NCBI GenBank assembly: GCA_036172665.1
Contig: CM069871.1
Span: forward strand, 60,820,713-60,884,712
Reading direction: 5' to 3'
DNA from: Prosopocoilus inquinatus
Taxonomy: Eukaryota > Arthropoda > Insecta > Coleoptera > Lucanidae
DNA length: 64,000 bases
The notes under the pieces are model-generated. The model ran no database searches. It worked only from the letters and a program-made list of their open reading frames with translations, and was not told the DNA's origin. A program made the position numbers and the translations under genes. Positions 1 to 9,346 of this stretch are shown piece after piece (within the stretch, counting starts at the first letter, position 1; each line of letters starts with the position of its first letter).

Positions 1-931
1 GTTTCAACCGCTACTTCAGCCGACGAAAATCCCTCACCACGCATTCTATTTTCGATATTTGGGAACAAAAAGAAATCATTAGGTGATAAATCAGGTGAAT
101 TTGGACTATGAGTCATTAATTCAACATTTTTACTGGACAAAAAATCAGCTGTTTGACGGGCTGAGTGAGAGCTGGCGTGACATGATGGAGAATAATTCGT
201 CGATTTCGATTGTTTTTTCTTATTTGATCGATGACTTCCGGCAAACAAATTGTAGTATACCAATCAGCATTCACGGCTTTTCGATCCTCTAAAGCCACGG
301 TTGCTACATGTTCATTTAAACCAAAGAGAACCATCATTGGCTTCGCAGCACTGCGTGAACGGACAACTTTTGTTGGTTTTGGTTCATTTTGAAATACCCA
401 AACGGTAGATTGTTGTTTGCTTTCTGGCTCGTACGAATAGATCCACGTTTCGTCACCAGTAATGATGTTATAAACTAAATTTGAACGACCTCCATTGAAT
501 TTCTTGAGTATTTCTTCGAACCATTTGACACGACCCTGCTTTTGCGCTTCTGTTAAATTGTGTGGAATCCAACGACTGCAAAGCTTTCGTACGTTCAAAT
601 GATCCAGCAAAATCTGGTGTATTGCTTTCATGTCAATGGGTAAAGATGCTTGAATCTCACGGTATGTCACATGTCGATCTCGTTCAAGCATTTCACGCAC
701 AGCATCTACATTAATGGCAACAACAGATGTTGATGGACGACCTTCACGAAATTCGTCACTGAGAAAGGTACGTCCACGCTGGAATTCGACAAACCAATTA
801 TAAACACTGCTCTTTGATGGTGCTTCATCTCCAAAAGCCAAAGGAAGCAGATCGAGGCATTGTTTCGGCGTTATTCCACATTTGAAATCACAAAAAATCA
901 TGACACGAAAATTTTCACGCGAGATTTCCAT
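1..931 (-). pseudogene. mariner transposase, frameshifted and partial
   Basis: Cut-and-paste DDE/D transposase of the mariner family, which binds terminal repeats and inserts at TA. From the start at 931 the frame stays open to 116. It shows the N-terminal helix-turn-helix region (VYNWFVEFQRG, EFREGRPST), the linker motif WIPHNLTEAQK and the first catalytic Asp in TGDETWIYSYEPE near residue 158. The frame breaks at about 172-180, exactly where the second catalytic Asp (HHDN in the family) is expected: HH is followed by VTP and then unrelated sequence. In the next frame the reading resumes as mariner sequence (HSPNSPDLSPNDFF, including the third catalytic Asp) down to position 1. A single-base deletion with nearby substitution therefore removed the Asp codon and shifted the frame. 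The copy should be inactive. The domain assignment is secure. Confidence 0.9.
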
Positions 932-1021
932 GTTTACACAAAATTACTTTCTCTCAGATGCTGTACAAACAAAACTAGTTTTTTTTTCTTAGTTTTCAGT
1001 GTGCCTAAAAGTTGGGTCATA
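1..1021 (-). mobile_element. mariner-family DNA transposon, cut by the left window edge
   Basis: The minus strand reads a mariner transposase that starts at 931 and runs off the window at position 1. Beyond the start codon a likely terminal repeat ends near 1019 (plus-strand text GCCTAAAAGTTGGGTCA) followed by TA, the usual mariner target dinucleotide. The other end lies outside the window, so the repeat pair and the TA duplication cannot be confirmed here. The right boundary is an inference. Confidence 0.85.
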
Positions 1022-1393
1022 CGTCCTTGAGAAAGCGGCCCTGCATAGGAATCACGACGAATAGAATTCTATTTTTGTGACAATGCCCGATTTATGGAAA
1101 AAACCTCTCATTTCCAGAATTTTTGTATGATCGCAGTGAAACTCAGGAAATTTCAAGAAGGTACTAAATAACAATTTTTGACTTCCTCAAAGTTTCAAAA
1201 AAGAATTTTTTTTATAAGGTATAATCATTTTAATTTTACTCCAAGTACAGAACGTTTTTATGTATGTACCTATTACAAACTAACAGTGAGGAGCTCTGTT
1301 AGCTTCCTTGATTCAACAAATCATGTTTGTACGGTGTCTATAAGTTTGCTGGTGTTGTTTTTCCCATCTCTATTCAACTTCGTATTCAATATA

Positions 1394-2191
1394 CAGGCTG
1401 TTTCAAATTCGACCCTCACTGGGATCTCGCTTATTTGAAGAGATCGACAGTAGGTTTAGATATGAAAAAGTTGCTAAATTTGATGAGCATTAATAATTCG
1501 CAGCGAAAAAGTTTCTATATTAACTCTTATTCGAAATAATTGTAAAAAAGAGTAAAATTGTCATTTTCTTGTTTTATCTCTATCTTCTTTATTTAAAGAG
1601 ATATCAAAAAAATAAAAATACTTCCTTAAGAAACTTCTCAATTCTCTACACAGTGATAAGCACTATTTTTTTATAACACGTTTCGTCAAATTGATACTAT
1701 TATCAAGTTCATTTTTTCTTATGGCGCCTATATTGAAATTTAGTGGCAAGAGAACCTACTCATTATGCCGATTACGGCAACATAGCACGTATAAAAATTC
1801 TTTAAAACAAGGCCAAAATAAAAATGTTTAATGTGAGAAGATAGAGGCAAAATAAGAAAATGATAATTTTCCTTTTTTTAGAATTACTTCGAATAAGAAT
1901 TAACATTTTTCTCTCCGGATATTATTGCTCATGAAATTTAACAACTTTTAGTGTTATAAAAATTCTTTAAAACAAGGCCAGTATAAAAATGTTTAACGTG
2001 GGAAGATAGAGGCAAAATAAGAAAGTGATAATTTTTCTTTTTTTTAGAATTACTTCGAAGAAGAATTAACATTTTTTCTCTCCGGATATTAATGCTCATG
2101 AAATTTAACAACTTTTCCAAATTTAAACCTACCAGCTGTCTCTTCAAATAAGCAAGATCCCCATGGTGAGAGTTGAATTTGAAACAGCCTG
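1394..2191. mobile_element. Inner palindromic element with CAGGCTGTTTCAAATT ends, copy 1
   Basis: Both ends carry the same inverted sequence: TATACAGGCTGTTTCAAATT at left and AATTTGAAACAGCCTGTA at right, continued by a shared GGGATCTCG / AGATCCCC and TTATTTGAAGAGA / TCTCTTCAAATAA block. TA stands outside each end. This is typical of small TA-inserting MITEs. The same unit sits inside copy 2 at about 43134-43760, so it was already present before the larger element spread. Confidence 0.65.
1790..2119. repeat. 165-bp tandem duplication inside copy 1
   Basis: The block from TATAAAAATTCTTTAAAACA to the AACAACTTTT motif occurs twice in succession (1790-1954 and 1955-2119) with a few differences. 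Copy 2 at 43.5 kb has one unit, which explains most of the ~170-bp length difference between the copies. Confidence 0.8.
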
Positions 2192-2718
2192 TACATCGCA
2201 TACGGTTGATTGCGGCCGTGAAACTTTTAGGGTAGTTAGATAAATATTATAGCTTTTAGAAAAACAATATTACAGACCGTAGGAAAGTGAAGCTTTTTTT
2301 GTATGCTTACTAAAAATTCGCATTACGTCCAGAATCTAATTTCTGCTTAATTATCACGTCTAAGTTTCTTTAAAGAGTAACTTATTTTTTTACAAAAAGC
2401 TGTTAGTATGTACTAACCAAGTATATAATGGAGTAACTTTTAAAAATAATCCAGGAAGCTGACGAAATTATACAAAATTACTCTTTTTAAGGCTTTATGG
2501 CTTACTGAATAAGATTTAACCCCTTATAATTAGATGAAAGCTAATTTTTACCGCAAAACCATTATCACAGCCAGATTCTACGACTAAAGTAATGTAAGAA
2601 AAGTCAGTTAGATCAACAAATTAATTCACTTGTGAAATCGTTTTTTTTCCACCTCGACCCCACTGTGTGACGTCATATCGTCTCTAGGCGACCGCTTGTT
2701 GTATGGCGAGCGCCTGCC

Positions 2719-2740
2719 GTTGCTAGGCAACGTGACGTCA
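2719..2740. promoter_or_regulatory. X-box-like palindrome followed by a CRE-like octamer
   Basis: GTTGCTAGGCAAC (2719-2731) is a near-perfect palindrome of the RFX X-box type, followed one base later by TGACGTCA (2733-2740). A second TGACGTCA lies at 2668-2675. The block is part of the inverted-repeat element, so function is unproven; it may be carried repeat sequence. Confidence 0.35.
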
Positions 2741-2770
2741 CAACAATAGAATTCTACTCGTCGTGTTCCC

Positions 2771-3462
2771 TACACTCTGTTGGCTTCCGGGGTTCCCTGC
2801 ATCTCGTTGGTTGCAATTTTCTACCATACGGTGGCGTGAAACTACCGGCGATCCGACGACCTGGTTCAAGCAACGAAGAAATCCGAAAAAATGTTTGCAA
2901 CGCGGGGAGCCTTTTCCAAAAATTATATCTCCGCTCAACGAATTATCCCGGATGGAGTAAGGTGACCAACCGTACTGTTTTATTCACGACAGTACTCTTT
3001 TTTGGCAACACTGTCCTGGGTAAATCGTTATACCTATTACAAAACCCAGTAAACGTACTGGTTTTTAACAAGTGTCCTGGGAAGGGCTGTTCCACCCGCT
3101 ATCGCAAAGCAGCAGAACACTATATTTAACGCTTACCTGAATGCAGTACTTTTTTCTGATTTCTGTCTGGCTAAGTTCGGACCACGCAAGCGCAATGCCC
3201 AAGGCCAGTGTTCTCATCTCATGATTAAGCTAGCTTTACACGATGTCTCATTTCGTGCAACAACGCAAGCGCTAATTGCATGCATCTACGCATACAATAG
3301 CATGCATCTACGCACACAATAGCATGCAATAGGAGGCAACGACGCATGCGTCTTAAGTATGCGTCAAAGTGTTTATAGGAGAGTTCATTTCACTGTATAT
3401 TGCGAAATGAAAGAAAGAAAAGTAAATCCTGTTTAAGGCTTCCACGGCCGTCGTCCACAGTT
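2771..3462. other. Non-coding, mixed repeat sequence
   Basis: No gene recognised. At 3225-3400 there is an inverted, diverged copy of the sequence at about 5200-5350 (shared GTAGCTTTACACGATG...CTCATTT and many GCATGC words). A short near-direct repeat of GCATGCATCTACGCA lies at 3276-3330. Overlapping open frames of up to 97 codons at 2738-3129 show no protein-like character. Confidence 0.5.
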
Positions 3463-3714
3463 GAATTTCTGGCTTCCGGTTGGAACCGCGTTTCTCGGAT
3501 TTCTTCTACTGCCGACATTTCGTTCTCGTTAAGTCGTTGAGACTACAGTCTCAACGACTTACAAGAAGCAGCAGCAAGACTACCAACAGCAGCAGCACCA
3601 TCACCTTGCAACAGCAGCAGTAGCCCTGGGGAAGTACTTCTGCAATGGAGAACGAAACGTCGGCAGTAGAAGAAATCCGAGAAACGGTGTCCCAACCGGA
3701 AGCCAGGAATTCAA
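3463..3714. mobile_element. Palindromic element with GGCTTCCGGTTGGAAC ends, copy 1
   Basis: Left arm GGCTTCCGGTTGGAACCGCG and right arm CCCAACCGGAAGCC are reverse complements, continued inward by TTTCTTCTACTGCCGAC / GTCGGCAGTAGAAGAAA and TTTCGTTCTC / GAGAACGAAA. Near the left inner arm lies a 30-base near-palindrome centred at 3545 (AAGTCGTTGAGACT and its complement). The middle is a CAGCAG-rich stretch. A diverged copy lies in the Pak3 intron (52964-53190), and GGCCGTCGTCC / GGACGACGGCC sequence outlies both copies. Confidence 0.65.
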
Positions 3715-4686
3715 CCAAGTAAATCCCGTATAAAACAATTGGCAACAAAAGTGACGATTAGCGCCTCTGGTTTTCGTCACGCAAACTTCAAGTATTAGCG
3801 GGCTTTTTAAATTAGTATCTATGTCTTTTTTATAGAAAAATCCTTTCTAGCAATTATTAAAACTAGTTTACTGAATGAAATAAATAGCGTTGGGTTTAAA
3901 GACCTTATTTCTACTTAGTTTATCCTTATTTTATTTATAAATGTCACTGCAAACGTGTTTAAAAGATTTATTAAAGGTATGTACTTACATTAAGCAACGT
4001 AATTAGCTGTGTTTTCCTTGCCCTCTGATTTCGCCAAGTCCACATACTCTTTGCTGCAAGTTTGCGTATCTATAGAGTTGCCATAATTGCCATGCATTAA
4101 TATGAGACGCTTAAGGACTAAATAAGAAAAAAGTGGATCTGGTAATAGTTTATTTTACTCTTAAAAAAGATGAATAAAGTTTAAGCAATCTAATAAAATG
4201 AATGGAAAGTTGCTAGGCTAATCCCTTTTAGCCCAGTCATATCTTCAAGTTAATTATACTTTCTTAATTATATCATTTCCTTCTTTCACATAATTATAAA
4301 AGTCGTGCAAGTCTTTTTAAAATTGTGATGACATCGATTGCAGTGAAACCCCCGAGCAGCCTCTGTGCAGCTGTTTCAACCCCATTTGAGGCTGAGAATT
4401 CCACTGTAAATCAAAACGATTGGACTAAGGATAATCGCAAATGCATTAGGATTGACAAATTGAAGTCAGTTTTCTACATATTAAGTCATTCCATTCAGGG
4501 CGGCTCTCTTTGTGAATTATAGCTTACTAGGCAGCAGTACAGTGGCCATTTACTATAAATTGTCATACAGATAAAGGCAAACCCCTAGTCGCCTGAGGGC
4601 GCGCCTTAAGCAGCTAAGATCGTAGACTTTTGATTTTTTTAATACTCCTACAAGCTTTGTTGCAACTGGTCGAGAAACCGTACACT
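3715..4686. other. AT-rich non-coding; fragment of the CTCGAGCAGCC family at 4331-4440
   Basis: No gene recognised. Bases 4331-4440 (GATTGCAGTGAAACCCCC, GAGCAGCCTCTGTGCAGC, ATTCCACTGTAAATCAAAA) match the more complete family members at 7.2, 36.8 and 54.6 kb, with substitutions and loss of the distal part. Confidence 0.5.
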
Positions 4687-4777
4687 GTGCGATCACGAGC
4701 ATGCGCATTAAACAAAAGTACATGCGCAGTAAACACGACACCAATTTGTTTACTGCGCATGCTCGTGATCGTACAAT
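4687..4777. repeat. Short palindrome (hairpin-forming)
   Basis: GCGATCACGAGCATGCGCA near 4690 is mirrored by TGCGCATGCTCGTGATCG near 4756, and CATGCGCAGTAAAC pairs with GTTTACTGCGCATG inside it. The arms enclose about 40 bases. Probably a very short MITE. Confidence 0.6.
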
Positions 4778-5351
4778 GAACTGTTTTTCGAGCAGATGGA
4801 ACAAAGTTGTAATTTTTGAAATTATGTTGTACTTTTCCTCTAATTCAGGTATTCATCGCCCCTCAACTCTCCACTTTTATAATTTATATCACTGGAACGC
4901 CATAAACATGTCTGTATAACTTGATGAAATTTAGTGTTTCTTTATTATACCACTCCATGACGTCTGTGACTTTTTAGTTCGACGAATGCAAAGGTACGTT
5001 TAACAAAAATGCAAAAATAACGCAAAGGATTCCCATCTAATTTGGAAATCAATCGCGTCACCTTGCCTTTAAAAAAGCTTCGCTGTGAATTAACGCAACC
5101 AAGCTGGCACGCGTTTCATTGCACTATAAACGCATGTTTACATCAAGATAAAAGTAATGCGGCATCCTCTAAAGATGACTAAAAAGGGAATGCCTACTAT
5201 GCCCATCTCATTCAGTCTTGCTTGCATCGCCTTGCCTCTCAGAGAATAGTGTGCTGCGCTATAAAATTACGCATGCAGCCATGCATGCATTTTATTGCGT
5301 TATAAACGCATGCAACATGATGCAAGAAATGAGGCATCGTGTAAAGCTACC

Positions 5352-5636
5352 TTTAGAGTCGTCTCTAACTAAAGTCGTAATTAAAATAAACATAAACGGT
5401 ACAGCTTTATGCGAATTTCATGAGCAAGAGAGTGAGAGAGAATTTAATCACAATGGCCGGTATTCTCACCTCGTCTTTTATTTAGCAACGCTCTCACTCT
5501 CTTACTCATTAAATTCACATAAAGTTATATCGATTATGTTTATTTTAACCACGGTTTTAGTTAGAGACAACTCTAATCATGAAATGAGAATACGGTTCGC
5601 CGTTGCTAAATTAAAGACGAGGTGAGAATACGGGCC
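5352..5636. repeat. Compound foldback repeat with CTCGTCT / AGACGAG arms
   Basis: GTATTCTCACCTCGTCTTTT at 5459 is mirrored by AAAGACGAGGTGAGAATAC at 5613-5633, and the 5352-5450 segment (TCGTCTCTAACTAAA, GAGTGAGAG) is the reverse complement of 5478-5575. A single diverged copy of the same unit occurs at 22861-23035. The 135-codon open frame across it (5218-5625) encodes repeat sequence only. Confidence 0.6.
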
Positions 5637-5639
5637 AAT

Positions 5640-6408
5640 GATACTCACATGTTTTTCGTTTTTGGCAATCTGTACACATTTGACATTGTTCAGAAACTTA
5701 TATTATATTTCATCATTAATTACGTTACGTTAATATGCCGTCAGTGCGACATAAATGTTTGTTTAATAGCGAATTACAAAAAAAAAATATCTGTTATTGT
5801 ATTATTATATCTCTGTTAACGAAAATCTTGATTTTTGAATTTTATTAATCCCTCAACAACCCACCGATGACCGTGGTTGTTTATTAATTACGGTAAACCC
5901 CACTATTGATTACTATTAATTTAGCACTTGCTTTTAAATTAAAATTATTATTCTTTGTGAAGAGAAAAACTTCCCCATCAAATTTATTTTTCAAAAGGTA
6001 ATTTAAATTGAATTCCAAGTTTTAGGTTTAGGCCGTTTGGTCTTGAAAAGACACTATTTCTCCCCCCCCCCCCCCCTCCGCCATACGTTGTGGTTTTTTG
6101 TTTTGTACTGTTGGTCACCTTAGGATAGAGGGCCCCATAAATTAGATGCTCGAGAGATCCTGACGTGTGGGAGAATTTCACCAACTCGCTGTTTTACGTT
6201 TTGAAAAATTTTCGAAAAAGTGCGAAACTTGCGGTTTTCGGGGCCCTGTCGGAATCCAGGGCCGAGTTCCGGTAGGTGCAAGGTGTGTTAGCTTAAGCTA
6301 ACTTACAGACATCAAAATGTAATTGTTTTAAACGGAAGACCCTGTTAATTTTTAATTCATAAGCTGCAGAATTTAATTGTGCATTGATTTATATTGGCGT
6401 ACTCTATA
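5640..6408. other. Non-coding; 15-base C run
   Basis: No gene recognised. A homopolymer run of about 15 C lies at 6062-6076, next to GGCCCC-rich text at 6130 and 6240. Confidence 0.5.
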
Positions 6409-6708
6409 CAGGGTGTTGAAAAATTCGTTTGCCAAATTTCTAGGGCAAGTAAAGCAGAGGCCGAAATAAAACTTTTTTGTTACACAGCATATGGTCGGAA
6501 ATTCATGATTACTTCTTAAAGCTCTAAAAATGACAGAATACAGGAGGAATTATTAACGTATCAACGAGGTAATTAAATGAATAACATTTTTATTGTATAG
6601 GGTGTCGTGAAACTTTCAGGGATTCAGGGTGTTCACAGAAAAACAATTGCCGGTCGGATAAATGAGATATAAACTAAACTTAAGTTTTTTTTTAATGGAA
6701 CACCCTGT
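6409..6708. mobile_element. Remnants of CAGGGTGTT / AACACCCTG-ended MITEs
   Basis: TATACAGGGTGTTGAAAAAT at the left and GGAACACCCTGTATA at the right form inverted ends with TA outside. Two further internal ends (ATAGGGTGTCGTG near 6597 and CAGGGTGTTCAC near 6627) show that at least two related elements are mixed here. Confidence 0.5.
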
Positions 6709-6758
6709 ATATTATTACGTTTCTCGATTTTCAATTAAATTCTAATGAGACTCGTATA

Positions 6759-8433
6759 CCGGGTGTCCCACGCCATGTGCTCACCTTTCTAGAATCTTTA
6801 TTTATTAATCGATTAACCTGAATTTTGGAGACGATAAACTATAAAAAAATTGGAATTTTTCGACATAGTGATAGTCGTCATCGGTTTCACCGGAAGTGAT
6901 ATCAACTTTCTTATTTTAAATGGAACCCCCTATATATTTTTACATATTTAAAATCTACGGAGCATTACGAGTCCGAATACGTATCAATTGTTAATTTTGG
7001 TTTCCATGACAACAAAAAAAAACTTTTTTTATTTTTCAATCTAGAAAGCTATGAATCGCATTTTTTCGATCTAATGCGATCAATTGTTTCGAAAAAATCA
7101 CTCCTTTGATGGTATTTTGATTTTTAACATTTTTACAGTATTTGAAATTTTCATTAGCTCTTAACTATTTTTTTTTCTTGAAAAATTTTGTGCAAATCGT
7201 TTTTGATTGCAGTAAGAACCTCGAGCAGCCTCTGGACAGCTGTTTCAGCCCTGCTTGGGGCTTCTTCAGCAGAGACGTAGCTCGACATTCCCACTGCAGA
7301 CCAAAAATGACTTGCCCAATTTATTCGCAATTGCGATGTAAGAATGATGAACATATAAAATAGCGACATCTTACTATCGCTTTTTGACCTAACATTGCAG
7401 TAGGATAGACAAATTGAAGCGGGATTTGCTCCTAATGAGTCCCCCATGCAAGGCGGCCATGCTTGCTGTCAAAGCATAATGAAAGTTTTTTGAAAAATTG
7501 TGTGCAAATCGTCTCTGCTGAAGAAGCCCCAAGCAGGGCTGAAACAGCTGTCCAGAGGCTGCTCGAGGTTCTCACTGCAATCAAGAACGATTTGCACAAC
7601 ATTTTTCAAAAAACTTTCATTATGCTTTGACAGCAAGCATGGCCGCCTTGCATGGGGGACTTATTAGGAGCAAATCCCGCTTCAATTTGTCTATCCTACT
7701 GCAATGTTAGGTCAAAAAGCGATAGTAAGATGTCGCTATTTTATATGTTCATTATTTTTTTTTTTCGTTAGAACCTCATATGTTTCTTAGCTTAGGTTCA
7801 ACTGAACATTTTTTTTCTGAGTACGCTGACACCAAATACGTCATATTTTCTTTGAAAGTCATTTGAAATAAAAGAAGTGTAAAATTTTAATAAAACATGC
7901 TCTAGTTTAAATTATTTTCAAAGAAAATATGACGTATTTGGTATCAGCGTACTCAGAAAAAAATGTTCAGTTGAACTAAGCTAAGAAATATATGAGGTTC
8001 TAACGAAAAAAAAAATAGTTAAGAGCTAATGAAAATTTTAAATACTGTAAGAATGTTAAAAATCAAAATACCATCAAAGGAGTGATTTTTTTCGAAACAC
8101 TTGATCGCATTAGATCGAAAAAATGCGATTCATAGCTTTCTAGATTGAAAAATAAAAAAGTTTTTCTTTCGTTGTCATAGAAACCAAAATTAACAATTGA
8201 TACGTATTCGGATTCGTAATGCTCCGTAGATTTTAAATATGTAAAAATATATAGGGTGTTACATTTAAAATAAGAAAGTTGATATCACTTCCGGCGAAAC
8301 CGGAAGTCCTATGACGACTATCAGTATGTCGAAAAATTCCATTTTTTGCTTAGTTTATCGTCTCCAAAATTCAGGTTAACCGATTAATAAATAAAGATTC
8401 AAAAAGGGTGAGCACATGGCGCGGGACACCCGG
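6759..8433. mobile_element. Long foldback element with CCGGGTGTCCC ends, copy 1
   Basis: The ends are inverted copies: TATACCGGGTGTCCCACGCC at left and GGCGCGGGACACCCGGTATA at right, with TA outside. The whole element folds back on itself: CACTCCTTTGATGGTATTTT, ACAATTGATACGTATTCGG and TTCAACTGAACATTTTTTTC each recur as reverse complements in the other half. The centre of the palindrome is interrupted by a second foldback element at about 7175-7755. No transposase is encoded. Copy 2 (44966-46051) is uninterrupted and 1086 bp long. Confidence 0.8.
7175..7755. mobile_element. Foldback element of the CTCGAGCAGCC family, nested in copy 1
   Basis: The left part contains GTGCAAATCGTTTTTGATTG, CTCGAGCAGCCTCTGGACAG and ACGTAGCTCGACATTCC. 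The same blocks return inverted further right (CTGTCCAGAGGCTGCTCGAG near 7550). AAATAGCGACATCTTACTAT at 7353 is mirrored by ATAGTAAGATGTCGCTATTT near 7724. Partial copies occur at 4331-4440, 36740-37030, 54583-54795 and 50210-50250. On the minus strand a 97-codon frame (7154-7447) contains [20 protein letters not shown] closely related peptide is encoded at 54.6 kb, and a frame-broken version at 36.8 kb. The function of this peptide, if any, is unknown. Confidence 0.65.
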
Positions 8434-9000
8434 TATAATAAAACTAATTATGAAGGTGAAGGTGAAGGTGTCTATGAAATAATTCCTGCTTAATTTTTTT
8501 ATTTTTGTTTTTAGAAAGAAAAAAATAAAAGAAGTTGTAGAATTTATTTTAGTACTGCTACAGATATTCACAAAAAAAAAACAATTGAACGTCGGATACC
8601 CAAAAAAAATGAACGAAGTTTTGGTTTTAAATAAAATTTTACCATTAACATTTAAATCGATTTAGGTGTTTCCTAAAAATTAACTGTTAAACTAGAAACG
8701 AAAAATATTTCGGAAAAATTGAATCGTAAAAAAAAATACTGAAAATTTAACGTAAAACGTATTCAAAGCATCCTCAATTTTTTTTACGCAAGCTGTAAAT
8801 CTTTTTAAGAAGTTTTGAATCACATTCGCATTAACATTGAATCTCTTCGTATGAAAGTATCATTTTTGTTTTCTATTTCTAAAATTAAAAAGTAAAATAA
8901 ATTAAATAGGAATTATTTTATAGACACCTTTTACAGTATTAGTTTTATTATATACGTAGTCCCGGTAGAATTTAATTTAGAATCGAAAATTGTAATAATA
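8434..9000. other. AT-rich non-coding
   Basis: No gene or clear element boundary seen. A short GAAGGTGAAGGTGAAGGTG direct repeat lies at 8453-8471. Confidence 0.5.
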
Positions 9001-9042
9001 TACAGGATGTATCATTTATAAAAACTTAAGTTTAGTTTACAT

Positions 9043-9101
9043 AGTGAGAAAACCCCTCGACCACATTAATCACATTAATGTGATCGAGGGGTTTCCTCAC
9101 T
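9043..9101. repeat. 59-bp near-perfect hairpin MITE
   Basis: AGTGAGAAAACCCCTCGACC at left is mirrored by CGAGGGGTTTCCTCACT at right, with ACATTAATCACATTAATGT at the centre; only about three positions differ. TA flanks both sides, consistent with a TA target duplication. It may consist of two terminal repeats joined with almost no interior. Confidence 0.7.
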
Positions 9102-9129
9102 ATTTATTTGAATTACAGCCACAGGTTTT

Positions 9130-9134
9130 GTGTT
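9130..9134. repeat. Target-site duplication GTGTT (left)
   Basis: GTGTT immediately precedes the left LTR, and GTGTT immediately follows the right LTR at 13556-13560. A perfect 5-bp duplication is the signature of copia integrase. Confidence 0.95.
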
Positions 9135-9346
9135 TGTTGAATATATTTTAATGTTTTTATTGTTTACAAGTGCATACAAACATTACACAAATATATTACA
9201 CTAATATGAGAGTGCACGTGGATGTGCATGAACCACGCATGCCAACGTAGAACGGAAAACTACTCCTCTAGCGCGGGGTACTGTGTTAACCAGTCACCAC
9301 ACGGTAGCGCAGCGAACTAAAGCGCGAAAAATTCAAATTCGTAATA
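9135..9346 (-). repeat. 3' LTR of the copia element
   Basis: 212 bp, TGTTGAATA...CGTAATA on the plus strand. It is identical by eye to 13344-13555. In the minus (sense) orientation it carries AATAAAA near its distal end, a likely poly(A) signal. Confidence 0.96.

Larger units (their letters stand above)
1082..2667. mobile_element. CACAGTGGGG-ended non-autonomous element, copy 1 (left tip missing)
   Basis: Nearly the same sequence as 42809-44222 from the motif ATGCCCGATTTATGG to the right terminal CCCCACTGTG. The first ~14 bases present in copy 2 are absent here. No transposase-like frame is present; the short open frames near 1178-1539 and 1938-2201 are repeat sequence and not recognisable proteins. 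GTGAC stands just before it and directly after its right end, but the enclosing inverted arms also contain GTGAC, so a target duplication is uncertain. Confidence 0.7.
1048..2770. repeat. Inverted-repeat arms (1048-1081 / 2737-2770) enclosing a younger insertion
   Basis: The left arm (GGAATCACGACGAATAG...TTTTTGTGAC) and the right arm (GTCACAACAATAG...CGTCGTGTTCCC) are reverse complements over 34 bases with about four mismatches. They look like the ends or inner arms of an older palindromic element that was split by the CACAGTGGGG element at 1082-2667. Confidence 0.6.

Noticed and set aside
3276..3336. Repeated GCATGCATCTACGCA words considered as a CRISPR-like array
   Set aside because: Only two or three imperfect units without spacer structure, in a eukaryotic transposon-rich context.
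5218..5625. 135-codon plus-strand open frame
   Set aside because: It lies across the CTCGTCT foldback repeat and a GCATGC-rich repeat; the related repeat at 22.9 kb does not keep the frame, and the peptide has no protein-like features.
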